NCBI GenBank assembly: GCA_027018875.1
Contig: JALUYA010000032.1
Coordinates: 90,567 to 154,566, forward strand
Origin: Gammaproteobacteria bacterium
GTDB taxonomy: Bacteria > Pseudomonadota > Gammaproteobacteria > JAKDMP01
Direction: 5' to 3'
DNA length: 64,000 nt
Every line of letters starts with the position of its first letter. The stretch's first letter is position 1. The notes beneath the pieces are model-generated. The model was not told the DNA's origin, ran no database searches, and was given only the letters and a program-made list of their open reading frames with translations. This document shows, piece by piece, positions 8,456-16,752 of this stretch. A program made the translations under genes and the position numbers.

Positions 8456-9241
8456 TCACCGGGCCCCGACCAGCAGGCCCGTCACTCGCAAGCCACCCTG
8501 CAAGGCGCTCAGCATGGCCTGGCCCATCAACGGGGCGGCCAGGTACAGTCCGGCGAGTCCGAGCAGCAGCAGGACGGGGAATCCAACCACGAAAATATTG
8601 AGCTGCGGCGCCACCTTCGCTAGAACACCCAGGGCGAGATTGGCCGCAACCAGAAGGGTCAACACCGGCAACGCCATGGCCAGGCCCAGCAGAAACAACT
8701 GTCCTCCCCACCGGACAAGCGCATACCAAGTATCCGCTCCATAGTGCCAAGTCAATCCCACCGGCGCCACCCCGAAACTTTTTGCAAAGGCGACAATCAG
8801 AATCAGGTGTCCATTCATGGCGAGAAATATAAGCACCCCGAACAAGGCCAGAAAACTCGATAGTGTAGGGACCTTGACTCCATTCTGCGGGTCGAAAAGC
8901 GTGGCAAACCCCAGGCCCATTTCCAAACCGATTACCGCACCGGCAAAGTTTACCGCCGCAAAGGCTATGCGCACCGCGAAACCCAGAATAACCCCGACCA
9001 ACACCTGTTGCAACGAGAGCATCAAGAATAGCGCCCAGGAATTCCGGGCCGATGCCGCCATATTCGGAAGCAACGGCTGGATCACAACGGCCAGGAAAAT
9101 CGCCAGCCCGATTCGCAATCGCTTCGGCACATCCGGCGAGCTGAAAACGGGTGCCGTACTGAGCAACGAAAGCGCCCGCAGAAAGGGCCACCACAGTGCG
9201 GCGATCCACACTCCAAGCCGGACCGAGCCGATATCGATCAT
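8456..9241 (-). CDS. fliR: Flagellar export protein FliR
   Basis: Integral membrane part of the FliPQR export pore. It has 261 residues with five to six predicted membrane segments. Conserved features include PVFSSPDVPKRLRIGLA near residue 30-45 and the FAAVNFAGAVIG segment around residue 95. The start overlaps the fliQ stop by four bases (ATGA), so the two are probably translationally coupled. Confidence 0.93.
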   Translation of the reverse strand: MIDIGSVRLGVWIAALWWPFLRALSLLSTAPVFSSPDVPKRLRIGLAIFLAVVIQPLLPNMAASARNSWALFLMLSLQQVLVGVILGFAVRIAFAAVNFAGAVIGLEMGLGFATLFDPQNGVKVPTLSSFLALFGVLIFLAMNGHLILIVAFAKSFGVAPVGLTWHYGADTWYALVRWGGQLFLLGLAMALPVLTLLVAANLALGVLAKVAPQLNIFVVGFPVLLLLGLAGLYLAAPLMGQAMLSALQGGLRVTGLLVGAR

Positions 9242-9510
9242 CCACTGATAACCCCGGGTATGCTCCGCACCAAGTTGGCCGTAAAGTCCATCAGGATATG
9301 CAGCATCCAGGAACCGGCCAGCAGCAGAACGACCCCCATAACGAAAATTTTCGGGATGAAAGACAGGGTCAATTCATTGATTTGCGTAGCCGCCTGGAGA
9401 ATGCTGATTACCAGCCCCGCCACCAGCCCCGCCACCAGCAGGGGTGCCGCAACCAGCATAGTGACCAGCAGCGCCTGCTGCCCGATAGACATAATTTCGG
9501 AAACATGCAT
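9238..9510 (-). CDS. fliQ: Flagellar export protein FliQ
   Basis: Small two-helix component of the FliPQR pore. The frame is open to 9555, but the ATG at 9510 overlaps the fliP stop as TGATG and gives 90 residues, the normal length. The hallmark segment is IGQQALLVTMLVAAPLL followed by a second hydrophobic helix and a QAATQINE loop. It is coupled on both sides to fliP and fliR. Confidence 0.93.
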   Translation of the reverse strand: MHVSEIMSIGQQALLVTMLVAAPLLVAGLVAGLVISILQAATQINELTLSFIPKIFVMGVVLLLAGSWMLHILMDFTANLVRSIPGVISG

Positions 9511-10265
9511 CAGTGATAAAAACTCCCTACCAGAGAACCGATCGTCAAGGTCCAACCATTGACGAGTACGAAGAGCATGAGCTTGAACGGCAATGAAATG
9601 GTGACGGGGGACAACATCAACATCCCCAGCGCCATCAACACCGAGGCAACGACCATGTCGATGATCAGAAAGGGAATGAACAGCAGAAAACCAATCTGGA
9701 ATGCCGTCTTAAGTTCCGAGGTCACGAAGGCGGGAATCAGCACCAGCATCGGCACGGGTTCCGTTTTCTTGATCATCCCTTTTCCGGAAAGTCGTATGAA
9801 CAATCTCAAGTCGGCGCGGCGCGTCTGCCGCAGCATGAAGCTGCGCATGGGCCCGGCCCCCCGTTCAAGCGCCTGGGTCATGCTGATCCGGTTTGCCAAC
9901 AGCGGTTTAAGCGCCTGTTGATTAATCTTGCTCAGGGTAGGCGCCATGACAAACAAGGTAAGAAACAGGGCCAGACCGATCAAGATCTGATTGCTGGGAA
10001 CCTGGATGGCACCCAGGGCCTGGCGTAACAGCGCCAGGACAATGATAATGCGGGTAAACGCCGACATCATGAGCACGGCGGCCGGCAGCAACACCAGCGC
10101 CGTCATGAGCAACAGGGTCTGGATGGGAAGGCTGTAGGTCTGGCCGCCATGCGCGGCGGAGCTCGAGATAAATAGCGGTAACGTGCCCTGGGCCTGGGCC
10201 GCAGAACTAATCGTGACGAGAAGAATTCCCGCCGCCAGTCCCCGTAACGCTATTCTCCTGTTCAT
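9510..10265 (-). CDS. fliP: Flagellar export protein FliP
   Basis: Core of the export pore. It has 251 residues with a cleavable N-terminal signal (hydrophobic residues 8-24, then AQA) and four membrane helices. The family-specific LPAAVLMMSAFTRIIIVL segment is near residues 80-97, and the FLLFIPFLIIDMVVASVLM segment is near the C-terminus. Its start lies inside the end of fliO, a 59-base overlap, so fliO and fliP are tightly linked. Confidence 0.93.
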   Translation of the reverse strand: MNRRIALRGLAAGILLVTISSAAQAQGTLPLFISSSAAHGGQTYSLPIQTLLLMTALVLLPAAVLMMSAFTRIIIVLALLRQALGAIQVPSNQILIGLALFLTLFVMAPTLSKINQQALKPLLANRISMTQALERGAGPMRSFMLRQTRRADLRLFIRLSGKGMIKKTEPVPMLVLIPAFVTSELKTAFQIGFLLFIPFLIIDMVVASVLMALGMLMLSPVTISLPFKLMLFVLVNGWTLTIGSLVGSFYH

Positions 10266-10740
10266 GCTCCGTCGTTTTCCCCTGTTGCAGACTCTGCATC
10301 AGCCGTTCCATAAAAACGGCATCGCGGGAAGGGGGGGGCTCGCTGTCCGGCGCCGCATCGATTCGGCCAAGTAATTCCACCCGCTGAGCACTGACACCGA
10401 TCAAAAACTGCACCCCGCCTGCTTCTACTAGCAAGAGCCGTGCCCGGTTGCCCAATGGCAGACTGGAGAGGATCCGTAGATTCCCCCGGACCGGACGCAG
10501 CGACGTCCCGCCGAAACGCTTAAAAAGCCATAACCCCACAAAAAGCAAGGCGAGAACCAGGCCGAGACCCCCGAAAACCCGAAAGATCTGGCCGGCCGAA
10601 ATCGGCGCGGCGGAGGCCGCGCCCCCCCCGGCCCAAACCAAGGTAGGGGTAAACAACAAAATGGGAATGACAAGCCACTGACATACTGACGCGCGACCCG
10701 TCATTCTTATGACGCTACGCCAGGCCGGCATGCTCTTCAT
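10207..10740 (-). CDS. fliO: Flagellar biosynthesis protein FliO
   Basis: Bitopic membrane protein that assists FliP assembly. After an N-terminal hydrophobic stretch it has one transmembrane helix (VFGGLGLVLALLFVGLWLF) and a cytoplasmic domain with the conserved LPLGNRARLLLVEAGG motif. The open frame extends back to 10857 inside fliN; I place the start at the ATG at 10740, just after fliN. An ATG nine bases further on (10731) is at better distance from a GGAAG sequence, so the start is uncertain by three codons. The 3' end overlaps fliP. Confidence 0.82.
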   Translation of the reverse strand: MKSMPAWRSVIRMTGRASVCQWLVIPILLFTPTLVWAGGGAASAAPISAGQIFRVFGGLGLVLALLFVGLWLFKRFGGTSLRPVRGNLRILSSLPLGNRARLLLVEAGGVQFLIGVSAQRVELLGRIDAAPDSEPPPSRDAVFMERLMQSLQQGKTTEHEQENSVTGTGGGNSSRHD

Positions 10741-10762
10741 CTTCCGCACTCGACCGGGCCGC

Positions 10763-11221
10763 TCATGATACAGATTGCAAACGCTCGGCCCGATCGACCG
10801 TATCCAGCAAGCGAATGCCGAATTTATCATTGACCACCACGACTTCCCCGTGCGCAATCAAATAGCCATTGACCAGCAGGTCGAGGGGTTCCCCGGCCGC
10901 ACGGTCCAGGCTGATGACGGATCCCCGGGCCAACTCCAGCAAATCACCCACCCGAATTTTCGTTCGCCCCAGTTCCACCGAACAAGTGACCGGGATCTCC
11001 ATCACCAAGGCCAGGTTGCGATGATCGGCCGGGGATTCATGGTTCTCCGTTAATGGGGAAAACTCAGCCGCTTGCGCCTCGGGAATAGCTTGCGCCACGG
11101 TATCGTCAATCGGGGGAGCCGCGGCTTGCGCCGCAGAACCCATATCGGGGTTCACCGTCGGTTCGTGCGCCGAATCCGGGCTGCTCGCATCGCCTATAGT
11201 CGGTTTGTCATGATTTGCCAT
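10763..11221 (-). CDS. fliN: Flagellar switch protein FliN
   Basis: C-ring component. It has 152 residues: an acidic, Ala/Pro-rich disordered N-terminal part (about 1-70), then the conserved SpoA domain with IPVTCSVELGRTKI and GEVVVVNDKFGIRL. The N-terminal extension contains no FliM-like CheY-binding motif, so this is not a FliM-FliN fusion. A GAGG ribosome binding site lies nine bases before the ATG. The upstream neighbour is fliL at 32 bases, whereas fliM is normally between these two genes. Confidence 0.92.
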   Translation of the reverse strand: MANHDKPTIGDASSPDSAHEPTVNPDMGSAAQAAAPPIDDTVAQAIPEAQAAEFSPLTENHESPADHRNLALVMEIPVTCSVELGRTKIRVGDLLELARGSVISLDRAAGEPLDLLVNGYLIAHGEVVVVNDKFGIRLLDTVDRAERLQSVS

Positions 11222-11253
11222 GGTGTATGCCTCGGGAATAAAACCTAGATGGC

Positions 11254-11835
11254 CTATTGCACCACAAAAGCGGTGAAATAGACTCCACTGATGGGTCCCG
11301 TCATAACGCCTCCCGATGATACCGCTACAGCTGGTGTCGCCGATGTCGCCGACGTCGCCGACGTCGCCGGTACCGTCCCGGCGCGTGCCGCCGTGGCGGC
11401 CGTTGCCGTGGCGCCAGGTCCGGATCCCAGGATGGCGTTGATCACATGCAGAATTTTTCCTCTTAGTGCCTGACGCCCCTGCGGGCGGATAACCTGAAAC
11501 AGGTTTTGCTCGGCCAGAATGTTCAAAATCGCATTGCGGATTTCCGGGCGCCGGGCGGCAACCTTGGCCGCGGCATCCGGATCCCGGGTTTTCAACTCGA
11601 TGGTCACCTGGATATAGTGCAGTTCGCTGGTCGAGGTCAGGTTGCTGACGAACGGATCAAGCGTAATGTAATGCGGCGGGGGCAATGCCGTTTTTTTCGC
11701 TACCGGTCCCCGCCCGTGCATAAATACATAGCCGCCACCCGCCAACACGATTACCAGCCCCCCGCCCAGGGCCAACCACAACCACAACGGCTTGCGTTTT
11801 TTCTTGACTTCTACCGTTTCCTCGGAATCAGCCAT
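11254..11835 (-). CDS. fliL: Flagellar basal-body protein FliL with low-complexity insertion
   Basis: Single-pass inner membrane protein that surrounds the stator. A basic KKKRK start leads into one transmembrane helix (about residues 15-35) and a periplasmic SPFH-like domain with the LDPFVSNLT and YIQVTIELKTRDP segments. The canonical end, VYFTAFVVQ, is present, but about 40 Ala/Thr/Ser-rich residues are inserted before it, where most FliL proteins go straight from the last helix to this strand. The insertion overlaps a short DNA repeat. The ATG at 11835, with a GGAAGGG site four bases upstream, is preferred over the TTG at 11859. Confidence 0.88.
   Translation of the reverse strand: MADSEETVEVKKKRKPLWLWLALGGGLVIVLAGGGYVFMHGRGPVAKKTALPPPHYITLDPFVSNLTSTSELHYIQVTIELKTRDPDAAAKVAARRPEIRNAILNILAEQNLFQVIRPQGRQALRGKILHVINAILGSGPGATATAATAARAGTVPATSATSATSATPAVAVSSGGVMTGPISGVYFTAFVVQ
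11336..11371. repeat. Short 9-bp tandem repeat inside fliL
   Basis: About four near-identical copies of a 9-base unit (GTCGCCGAC with one C/T variant), encoding repeated Ser-Ala-Thr triplets in FliL. A 9-base unit keeps the frame, so copy number could vary without breaking the gene. Confidence 0.6.
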
Positions 11836-11855
11836 GACCCTTCCCGTGTAAACCC

Positions 11856-13205
11856 TCAAACATAGGTGTTAATGATACCCCGCGCTGCCCGGTTGCCCAT
11901 CCCCGGATAAGAGGTGAACTCCACGGCCCCCGGCCCCGTCACTCCCGGTAAGGGAAGCGCACGGATAAATCGCCGCGTATTTCCATCCGATGAAGCATCT
12001 CTTCGCCCGCCATCCGCCACGAACGCGCCGGCCAGCGCCACGCCTTGTTGGGCGAGAGCCTGGCGCAGTGCGGGCAATGCCGCCTCCAAGGCTTGGCGCA
12101 CATCGGGATAGGGGGAAACGAACAAGGCGTTGAGATTCTGCCGGGTAGTGGAAAGATGAACCTGCAAATGTCCCAAATGCGGTGGATCCAGACTCAGTAT
12201 GGCCTCGTGTTGGTTTTGTCCCACCATGATCAGGAGGTGTTGGCCTATGGCCTTGGTAAACCGCGAACTCCCCGCCAAGGCTGCTCCATACGTCTTGCCG
12301 GTCGCCACGGGCTTCGGTATGGACAATGCCGACATGAATTGAGTCAATACGGTCGGCAATCCCTGAGACGATTCACCTTTCCTTCGCGTCACTGGACCTA
12401 AACGATGAGTCGAAGTTTTTTTCGTTGCCGCCGCGTCCCGAGGATCCCGAGACCGCTCCATTTCCCGTAACACCGTAACAACGGCTCTTTCCGGCCTCCC
12501 GGGTTTCACGTTTTTCCCCTCACCCACCGCCGCCGCCGGCGGTAATGCCGCAAGCGGAGGTAGCGTCAAGCCTTGCCCTACCCCGCCTACCCGGGGCAAA
12601 GCAAGAGTCGAATCGGCCGCCTTTCCCCGACCGGGTCCGGAACTTACCGTTGATTTTCGAACCGAGGAGGGGACCGGAGCCGGGGCCACGTCGAAGTTCA
12701 CCGTCGCCGGTGTCAAAAGCCGTCTTTTCCAGCTATTCGTCACCTCCTCCGCGACCCGATCCGAAGCCTCCGGTGCTGTCGCCGCCACCACGGAGGGCCG
12801 TTGTTTCGCCCCGCCCTCCCTGGAAAACGAATCTCTTCGGCCTCCCCGCCCGGCGTCATATCCCGACTCGACATCGCGGTTTCCCGCAGCCGTGACAGAC
12901 GAGAAAGCCACTGTGCCGTTCAGGAAATACACCCCCGGTAATCCCCCAGGCCCGATCTTTTTGGCAGGCATCACTTTTTTGCCCCGCAAGCCCGCTCGGG
13001 AAAGCTCCGGCGGCAAAGATTTGCCCTCGGTGCGGCTTGAACCGGCCGCCGGGGCGGTGCGTGATCTCATTTGCCGTAGCAGTTCATGGAAACCCTTACC
13101 GCTGCCGCCGTGAGTACTGCCAGCCGGTAACGTGCCCGCCCTCCGAGCCCCCTCCGGCGGCGACTGGACCCGGGCAATGGAGAGACGAGGAACTGCGGTA
13201 CTCAT
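11856..13205 (-). CDS. fliK: Flagellar hook-length control protein FliK
   Basis: Secreted molecular ruler that sets hook length and triggers the FlhB switch. It has 449 residues, mostly Ala/Pro/Gly/Ser-rich and poorly conserved over residues 1-330. The C-terminal hook-length domain (about 335-420) is recognisable by LSLDPPHLGHLQVHL and the following ALEAALPALRQALAQQGV. Its position between fliJ and fliL is standard. Identification rests on the C-terminal domain and gene order. Confidence 0.88.
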   Translation of the reverse strand: MSTAVPRLSIARVQSPPEGARRAGTLPAGSTHGGSGKGFHELLRQMRSRTAPAAGSSRTEGKSLPPELSRAGLRGKKVMPAKKIGPGGLPGVYFLNGTVAFSSVTAAGNRDVESGYDAGRGGRRDSFSREGGAKQRPSVVAATAPEASDRVAEEVTNSWKRRLLTPATVNFDVAPAPVPSSVRKSTVSSGPGRGKAADSTLALPRVGGVGQGLTLPPLAALPPAAAVGEGKNVKPGRPERAVVTVLREMERSRDPRDAAATKKTSTHRLGPVTRRKGESSQGLPTVLTQFMSALSIPKPVATGKTYGAALAGSSRFTKAIGQHLLIMVGQNQHEAILSLDPPHLGHLQVHLSTTRQNLNALFVSPYPDVRQALEAALPALRQALAQQGVALAGAFVADGGRRDASSDGNTRRFIRALPLPGVTGPGAVEFTSYPGMGNRAARGIINTYV

Positions 13206-13213
13206 GAAAAAAG

Positions 13214-13663
13214 TCAGCCAATCCTCAGGGCCGTTTTCCTGGCCCGTTGTGCATAATCATCCATCTTCCGCTGCAAATCCGCCAGCGCCCGACACTGTTG
13301 TTCGGTTTCCAGCCGCACCTGCAAGGTTTCATAGGCCAATTTCCGCTTCCGGGCCGCCATCCAACGCTCGCGCAAGACGCCGACCTGACGCCGATGTTCG
13401 CTCAAGGCCGAATCCTGAGACAGGATCGCACGCCCAAGCTGGCCCATGAAGGCCAGGTAGGTACGCGATCCAGCCCCGGAAAGGCCTTCCTTCAGGGCTT
13501 GATCGAGCCGCTCTTGATATTCCTTGGCATAGCTTTGCAGCAATTCCAGCTTGGTATTCGCCGCATCGATCCGGCGCTGGGCATCCGCGAGTTGTACCGC
13601 GATGGCCTGCATCCGTTCTTCGGACCAGTCCACCAGCTTGTCCACCGTTTTCTTACGATTCAT
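13214..13663 (-). CDS. fliJ: Flagellar export chaperone FliJ
   Basis: Small coiled-coil protein that links the FliI ATPase ring to FlhA and escorts chaperones. Its 149 residues are nearly all predicted helix with heptad-like spacing, rich in Gln, Arg, Leu and Glu, as expected. The start overlaps the fliI stop by 11 bases. Sequence conservation in this family is low, so gene position carries much of the call. Confidence 0.88.
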   Translation of the reverse strand: MNRKKTVDKLVDWSEERMQAIAVQLADAQRRIDAANTKLELLQSYAKEYQERLDQALKEGLSGAGSRTYLAFMGQLGRAILSQDSALSEHRRQVGVLRERWMAARKRKLAYETLQVRLETEQQCRALADLQRKMDDYAQRARKTALRIG

Positions 13664-15038
13664 GTTCGATTACTCCTTCCGGGGTCATGTCAGCTTGAGC
13701 GGGGCACAGCTTCAACAAGTGCTCGTGCGCCTCATCCAAGTCAACAGCAAGATCCATGCCTTGTTGCAGAAACCCATTGAGTTCGGCATGCTTGCGGATG
13801 GATTCATCGACCACGGGGTCGGAACCGGAAACATAGGCCCCGATATTAATAAGATCCCGATTTTCCTGGTAAACGGTAACCAATTGTTTGAACCGTTGCA
13901 TCGCCCGATAATGTTCCGGCGTTACCAGGGAGGGCATTACCCGACTGATCGAGGCGCCGACATCGATAGCCGGATAATGCCCGGCTTCGGCCAAGGCTCG
14001 CGACAAAACGATCTGCCCGTCAAGAATGGACCGGGCGGCATCCCCTACCGGGTCATTCTGATCATCGCCCTCGATTAGAACCGTATAGATCGCGGTGATG
14101 CTACCCGTCCCCGCCGGGCCATTGCCCGCACGCTCCACCAGCTCGGTCAAGCGGGCAAAAACCGAGGGCGGATAGCCTCGCGTCGCGGGGGGTTCGCCAA
14201 CGGCAAGCGCCAGTTCGCGCTGGGCCATGGCATAACGGGTCAGGGAGTCCATCAGCAACAAGACCCGCCGACCCCGGTCACGAAAATATTCGGCTACCGC
14301 CGTGGCCAACATGGCTCCGCGCAGGCGTTGCAACGCCGGGGCATCGGCCGGGGCGGCCACCACCACGGCGCGTACCAGCCCCGCGGGGCCCAGGATCTGC
14401 TCGATAAACTCCTTGACCTCGCGTCCCCGCTCCCCGATCAGCCCGACGACGATGACCTCGGCATTCGTGTAACGCGCCATCATGCCTAGAAGCACGCTCT
14501 TGCCAACCCCGCTCCCCGCGACCAGGCCGATCCTTTGCCCCTCTCCCAGGGTAAACAGGCCATTGATCGAGCGCACCCCCACATCGAGCGGCCGGGTTAC
14601 CGCGGCCCGCTCCAGGGGATTGACGGGCCGCCCACCGAGGGGGTGAACTTCCCGGGTACGCAGCGGACCGAGTCCATCCAACGCATGGCCGTTCCCGTCC
14701 ACGACCCGCCCCAGCAAGGCCTCGCCTACCGCGACTTCCGCCGCCCTGCCGGTAGGAATAACCCGGGCACCCGGGGACAGGCCATGCACATTGCCGGATG
14801 TCATCAACTGGATCCGGCCACCGGAAAAGCCAACCACCTCCGCATCCAGATGCCACCCCACATCGCCTTCAATCAGGCAACGTTGACCCACGGTCGCCGG
14901 GAATCCCTCCGCCTCCAGCACCAACCCGACCGTGCGTACCAGCCGGCCGGAGAGCACGATGGCGGAAGGATTCAACTCCTGCAGCCGGTGTTCAAGTTCC
15001 TCAAGATATTGCGCCGCCGCCGGCATGGTGACGGTCAC
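13653..15038 (-). CDS. fliI: Flagellar export ATPase FliI
   Basis: Hexameric ATPase of the export apparatus, related to the F1 beta subunit. It has 461 residues. The Walker A is AGSGVGKS near residue 175, with LIGERGREVKEF after it and a LLLMDSLTRYAMAQRE Walker B region. The ending (YVSGSDPVVDESI) is typical. A GTG start overlaps the fliH stop as GTGA. Confidence 0.95.
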   Translation of the reverse strand: MTVTMPAAAQYLEELEHRLQELNPSAIVLSGRLVRTVGLVLEAEGFPATVGQRCLIEGDVGWHLDAEVVGFSGGRIQLMTSGNVHGLSPGARVIPTGRAAEVAVGEALLGRVVDGNGHALDGLGPLRTREVHPLGGRPVNPLERAAVTRPLDVGVRSINGLFTLGEGQRIGLVAGSGVGKSVLLGMMARYTNAEVIVVGLIGERGREVKEFIEQILGPAGLVRAVVVAAPADAPALQRLRGAMLATAVAEYFRDRGRRVLLLMDSLTRYAMAQRELALAVGEPPATRGYPPSVFARLTELVERAGNGPAGTGSITAIYTVLIEGDDQNDPVGDAARSILDGQIVLSRALAEAGHYPAIDVGASISRVMPSLVTPEHYRAMQRFKQLVTVYQENRDLINIGAYVSGSDPVVDESIRKHAELNGFLQQGMDLAVDLDEAHEHLLKLCPAQADMTPEGVIEHES

Positions 15039-15730
15039 TGGATCAGATCCTCATCGAACAGGGCCGCCAGAACCTGGCGCCAACGCCGTTCCACGCGCCC
15101 ATCCACTTCGGTGAGCACCTGCCCTTCGCGTTGCCGCCAACGCCGATCCGCACGAATCGGTTCCTTCTCGAGCACTTCGAGAACACACCCACCCCGCGAC
15201 AGGGAAGAATCCGCCACCCAGGACAAATTCTTACCGGATAGCTCTTCACGGCGCTCTTCGATAATTGCCAAATCCTGGGGATGCAGGCGCAAACGCAAAG
15301 GACCGTGCGGGATGGGAACTCGGCGCAGCGTCTCGCGAACGACCCCGATTAGCGTGTCCGGTTCCACCGTGATCTCGCGTAAAACCACGCGGCGGGCGAT
15401 TTCAAGCGCCAAGGCCACCAGGGCGGACTCCACGCGCGGCTCCAGTTCGACGAGGGACTCGCTCAGGCGCCGGACAATCCGCCGTAAGTCTTCCGCCGCC
15501 CGCTCTGCTGCGATAATTCCCGCCCGCCGACCTTCTTCATACCCCACCGAATAGGCTTCGGAATGCACCCGCTGCCGCAATTGCTCCAGTTCATCCCGCC
15601 ACTCGGGAGGCAGCCCGGACAGTGCCTCGGCGGGAGCCCGATCCGCGCCCCGCTCGCGGCCGCCGGGGCGCTCGGAGCGATTGAGATCCGGCGGCTTCCA
15701 GGTCCGGGGAGGCGGGGAGGCGCGGCTCAA
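15035..15730 (-). CDS. fliH: Flagellar export regulator FliH
   Basis: Negative regulator and stalk-like partner of FliI. It has 231 residues: a Pro/Arg-rich N-terminus, a long helix containing YSVGYEEGRRAGIIAAERAA (a small-xxx-small pattern common in FliH), and a C-terminal globular domain with LVALALEIARRVV and VSRGGCVLE-like segments. It begins with TTG overlapping the fliG stop as TTGA. Confidence 0.9.
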   Translation of the reverse strand: MSRASPPPRTWKPPDLNRSERPGGRERGADRAPAEALSGLPPEWRDELEQLRQRVHSEAYSVGYEEGRRAGIIAAERAAEDLRRIVRRLSESLVELEPRVESALVALALEIARRVVLREITVEPDTLIGVVRETLRRVPIPHGPLRLRLHPQDLAIIEERREELSGKNLSWVADSSLSRGGCVLEVLEKEPIRADRRWRQREGQVLTEVDGRVERRWRQVLAALFDEDLIQ

Positions 15731-16752
15731 ATCATCTCTTCCGAGCCGCTTTTAAGGATCAACTGCCCTTGTTCCGCCAGGTTCCGCGCCGCGCGCAAAA
15801 TTTCCTTTTGCGCCATTTCCACCTCATGCAACCTAACCGGCCCGTGGGCCTCCAAATCATCCCGGAGTATCTCGGCGGCACGCTTGGACATATTGTGGAA
15901 TATCTTTTCGCGCAACTCCTCCGAGGCCCCCCTTATCGCAATCAGCAAGGTGGCGGACTCCACCTCGCGCAGCAGCACCTGCATGCCGCGGTCATCTAGC
16001 TCTATCAGATCGGCGAACACGAACATGAAATCCTCGACCTTTTCCGCCAGGTCCGGATCACTCTCCTTGAGCCGCCCGAGCATCCGCTCCGTCCGCTTGG
16101 CATCGAGGCGATTTAAAACTTCCGCCGTCGTCTCTATCCCGCCGAATGAATTCATATTCAAGGCGTCCTGATTGCCACTGGATTGCTCATTGAGCGCCTC
16201 GGCCAACTCCCGCAAGGCCCCGGGCTGCACGCTCCCGATGGTGGCCATCCGTTCCAGGGCTTCATAGGCCAGATCCTCCGGGAGCATTCCCACGACTTCC
16301 CCCGCCTGGTCGCTGTCAAGCAACGCCAGGATCATGGCCACGACCTGGGGGTGTTCGTTGCGCATCAACTCGGTAATCGAGCGGGCATCCATCCATTTCA
16401 GGTTGCTCAAACCCGCACCGATACCTTCCAGCGAATCACTGGAACTCGGCACGATTTTCGCCAACATGGCCTCCCCCTGGCGCTTTCCTAGGGCCTCGGT
16501 AAGCACCTTGCGCAGATACTCGGATGAGCCGGCAACGACTCCCGAGCGGGTCCGGGAGGAAAACTGTTCCAAGGCCTCGGCGACCTTATCCATCGACACC
16601 GAACGCATCGCGGCCATCGCCGAACTCAGACTGCGAACTTCGCGCACATCGAGATGCCGCATTACCTTGGCGGCGCGCTCCTCGCCGATCGCCAGCAAAA
16701 ACACGGCACAGCGCTCCAGCCCGCCGCGTACCTGGGTTTCATCTGCACTCAT
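15727..16752 (-). CDS. fliG: Flagellar switch protein FliG
   Basis: C-ring component that receives torque from the stator. It is full length (341 residues), with N-, middle and C-terminal armadillo-like domains. The EHPQ motif (NEHPQVVA) and the charged torque helix near MFVFADLIELDDRGMQ are intact. The frame is open to a GTG at 16764, but the ATG at 16752 overlaps the fliF stop as ATGA and is the better start. FliG normally contacts FliM, which is not encoded here. Confidence 0.94.
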   Translation of the reverse strand: MSADETQVRGGLERCAVFLLAIGEERAAKVMRHLDVREVRSLSSAMAAMRSVSMDKVAEALEQFSSRTRSGVVAGSSEYLRKVLTEALGKRQGEAMLAKIVPSSSDSLEGIGAGLSNLKWMDARSITELMRNEHPQVVAMILALLDSDQAGEVVGMLPEDLAYEALERMATIGSVQPGALRELAEALNEQSSGNQDALNMNSFGGIETTAEVLNRLDAKRTERMLGRLKESDPDLAEKVEDFMFVFADLIELDDRGMQVLLREVESATLLIAIRGASEELREKIFHNMSKRAAEILRDDLEAHGPVRLHEVEMAQKEILRAARNLAEQGQLILKSGSEEMI

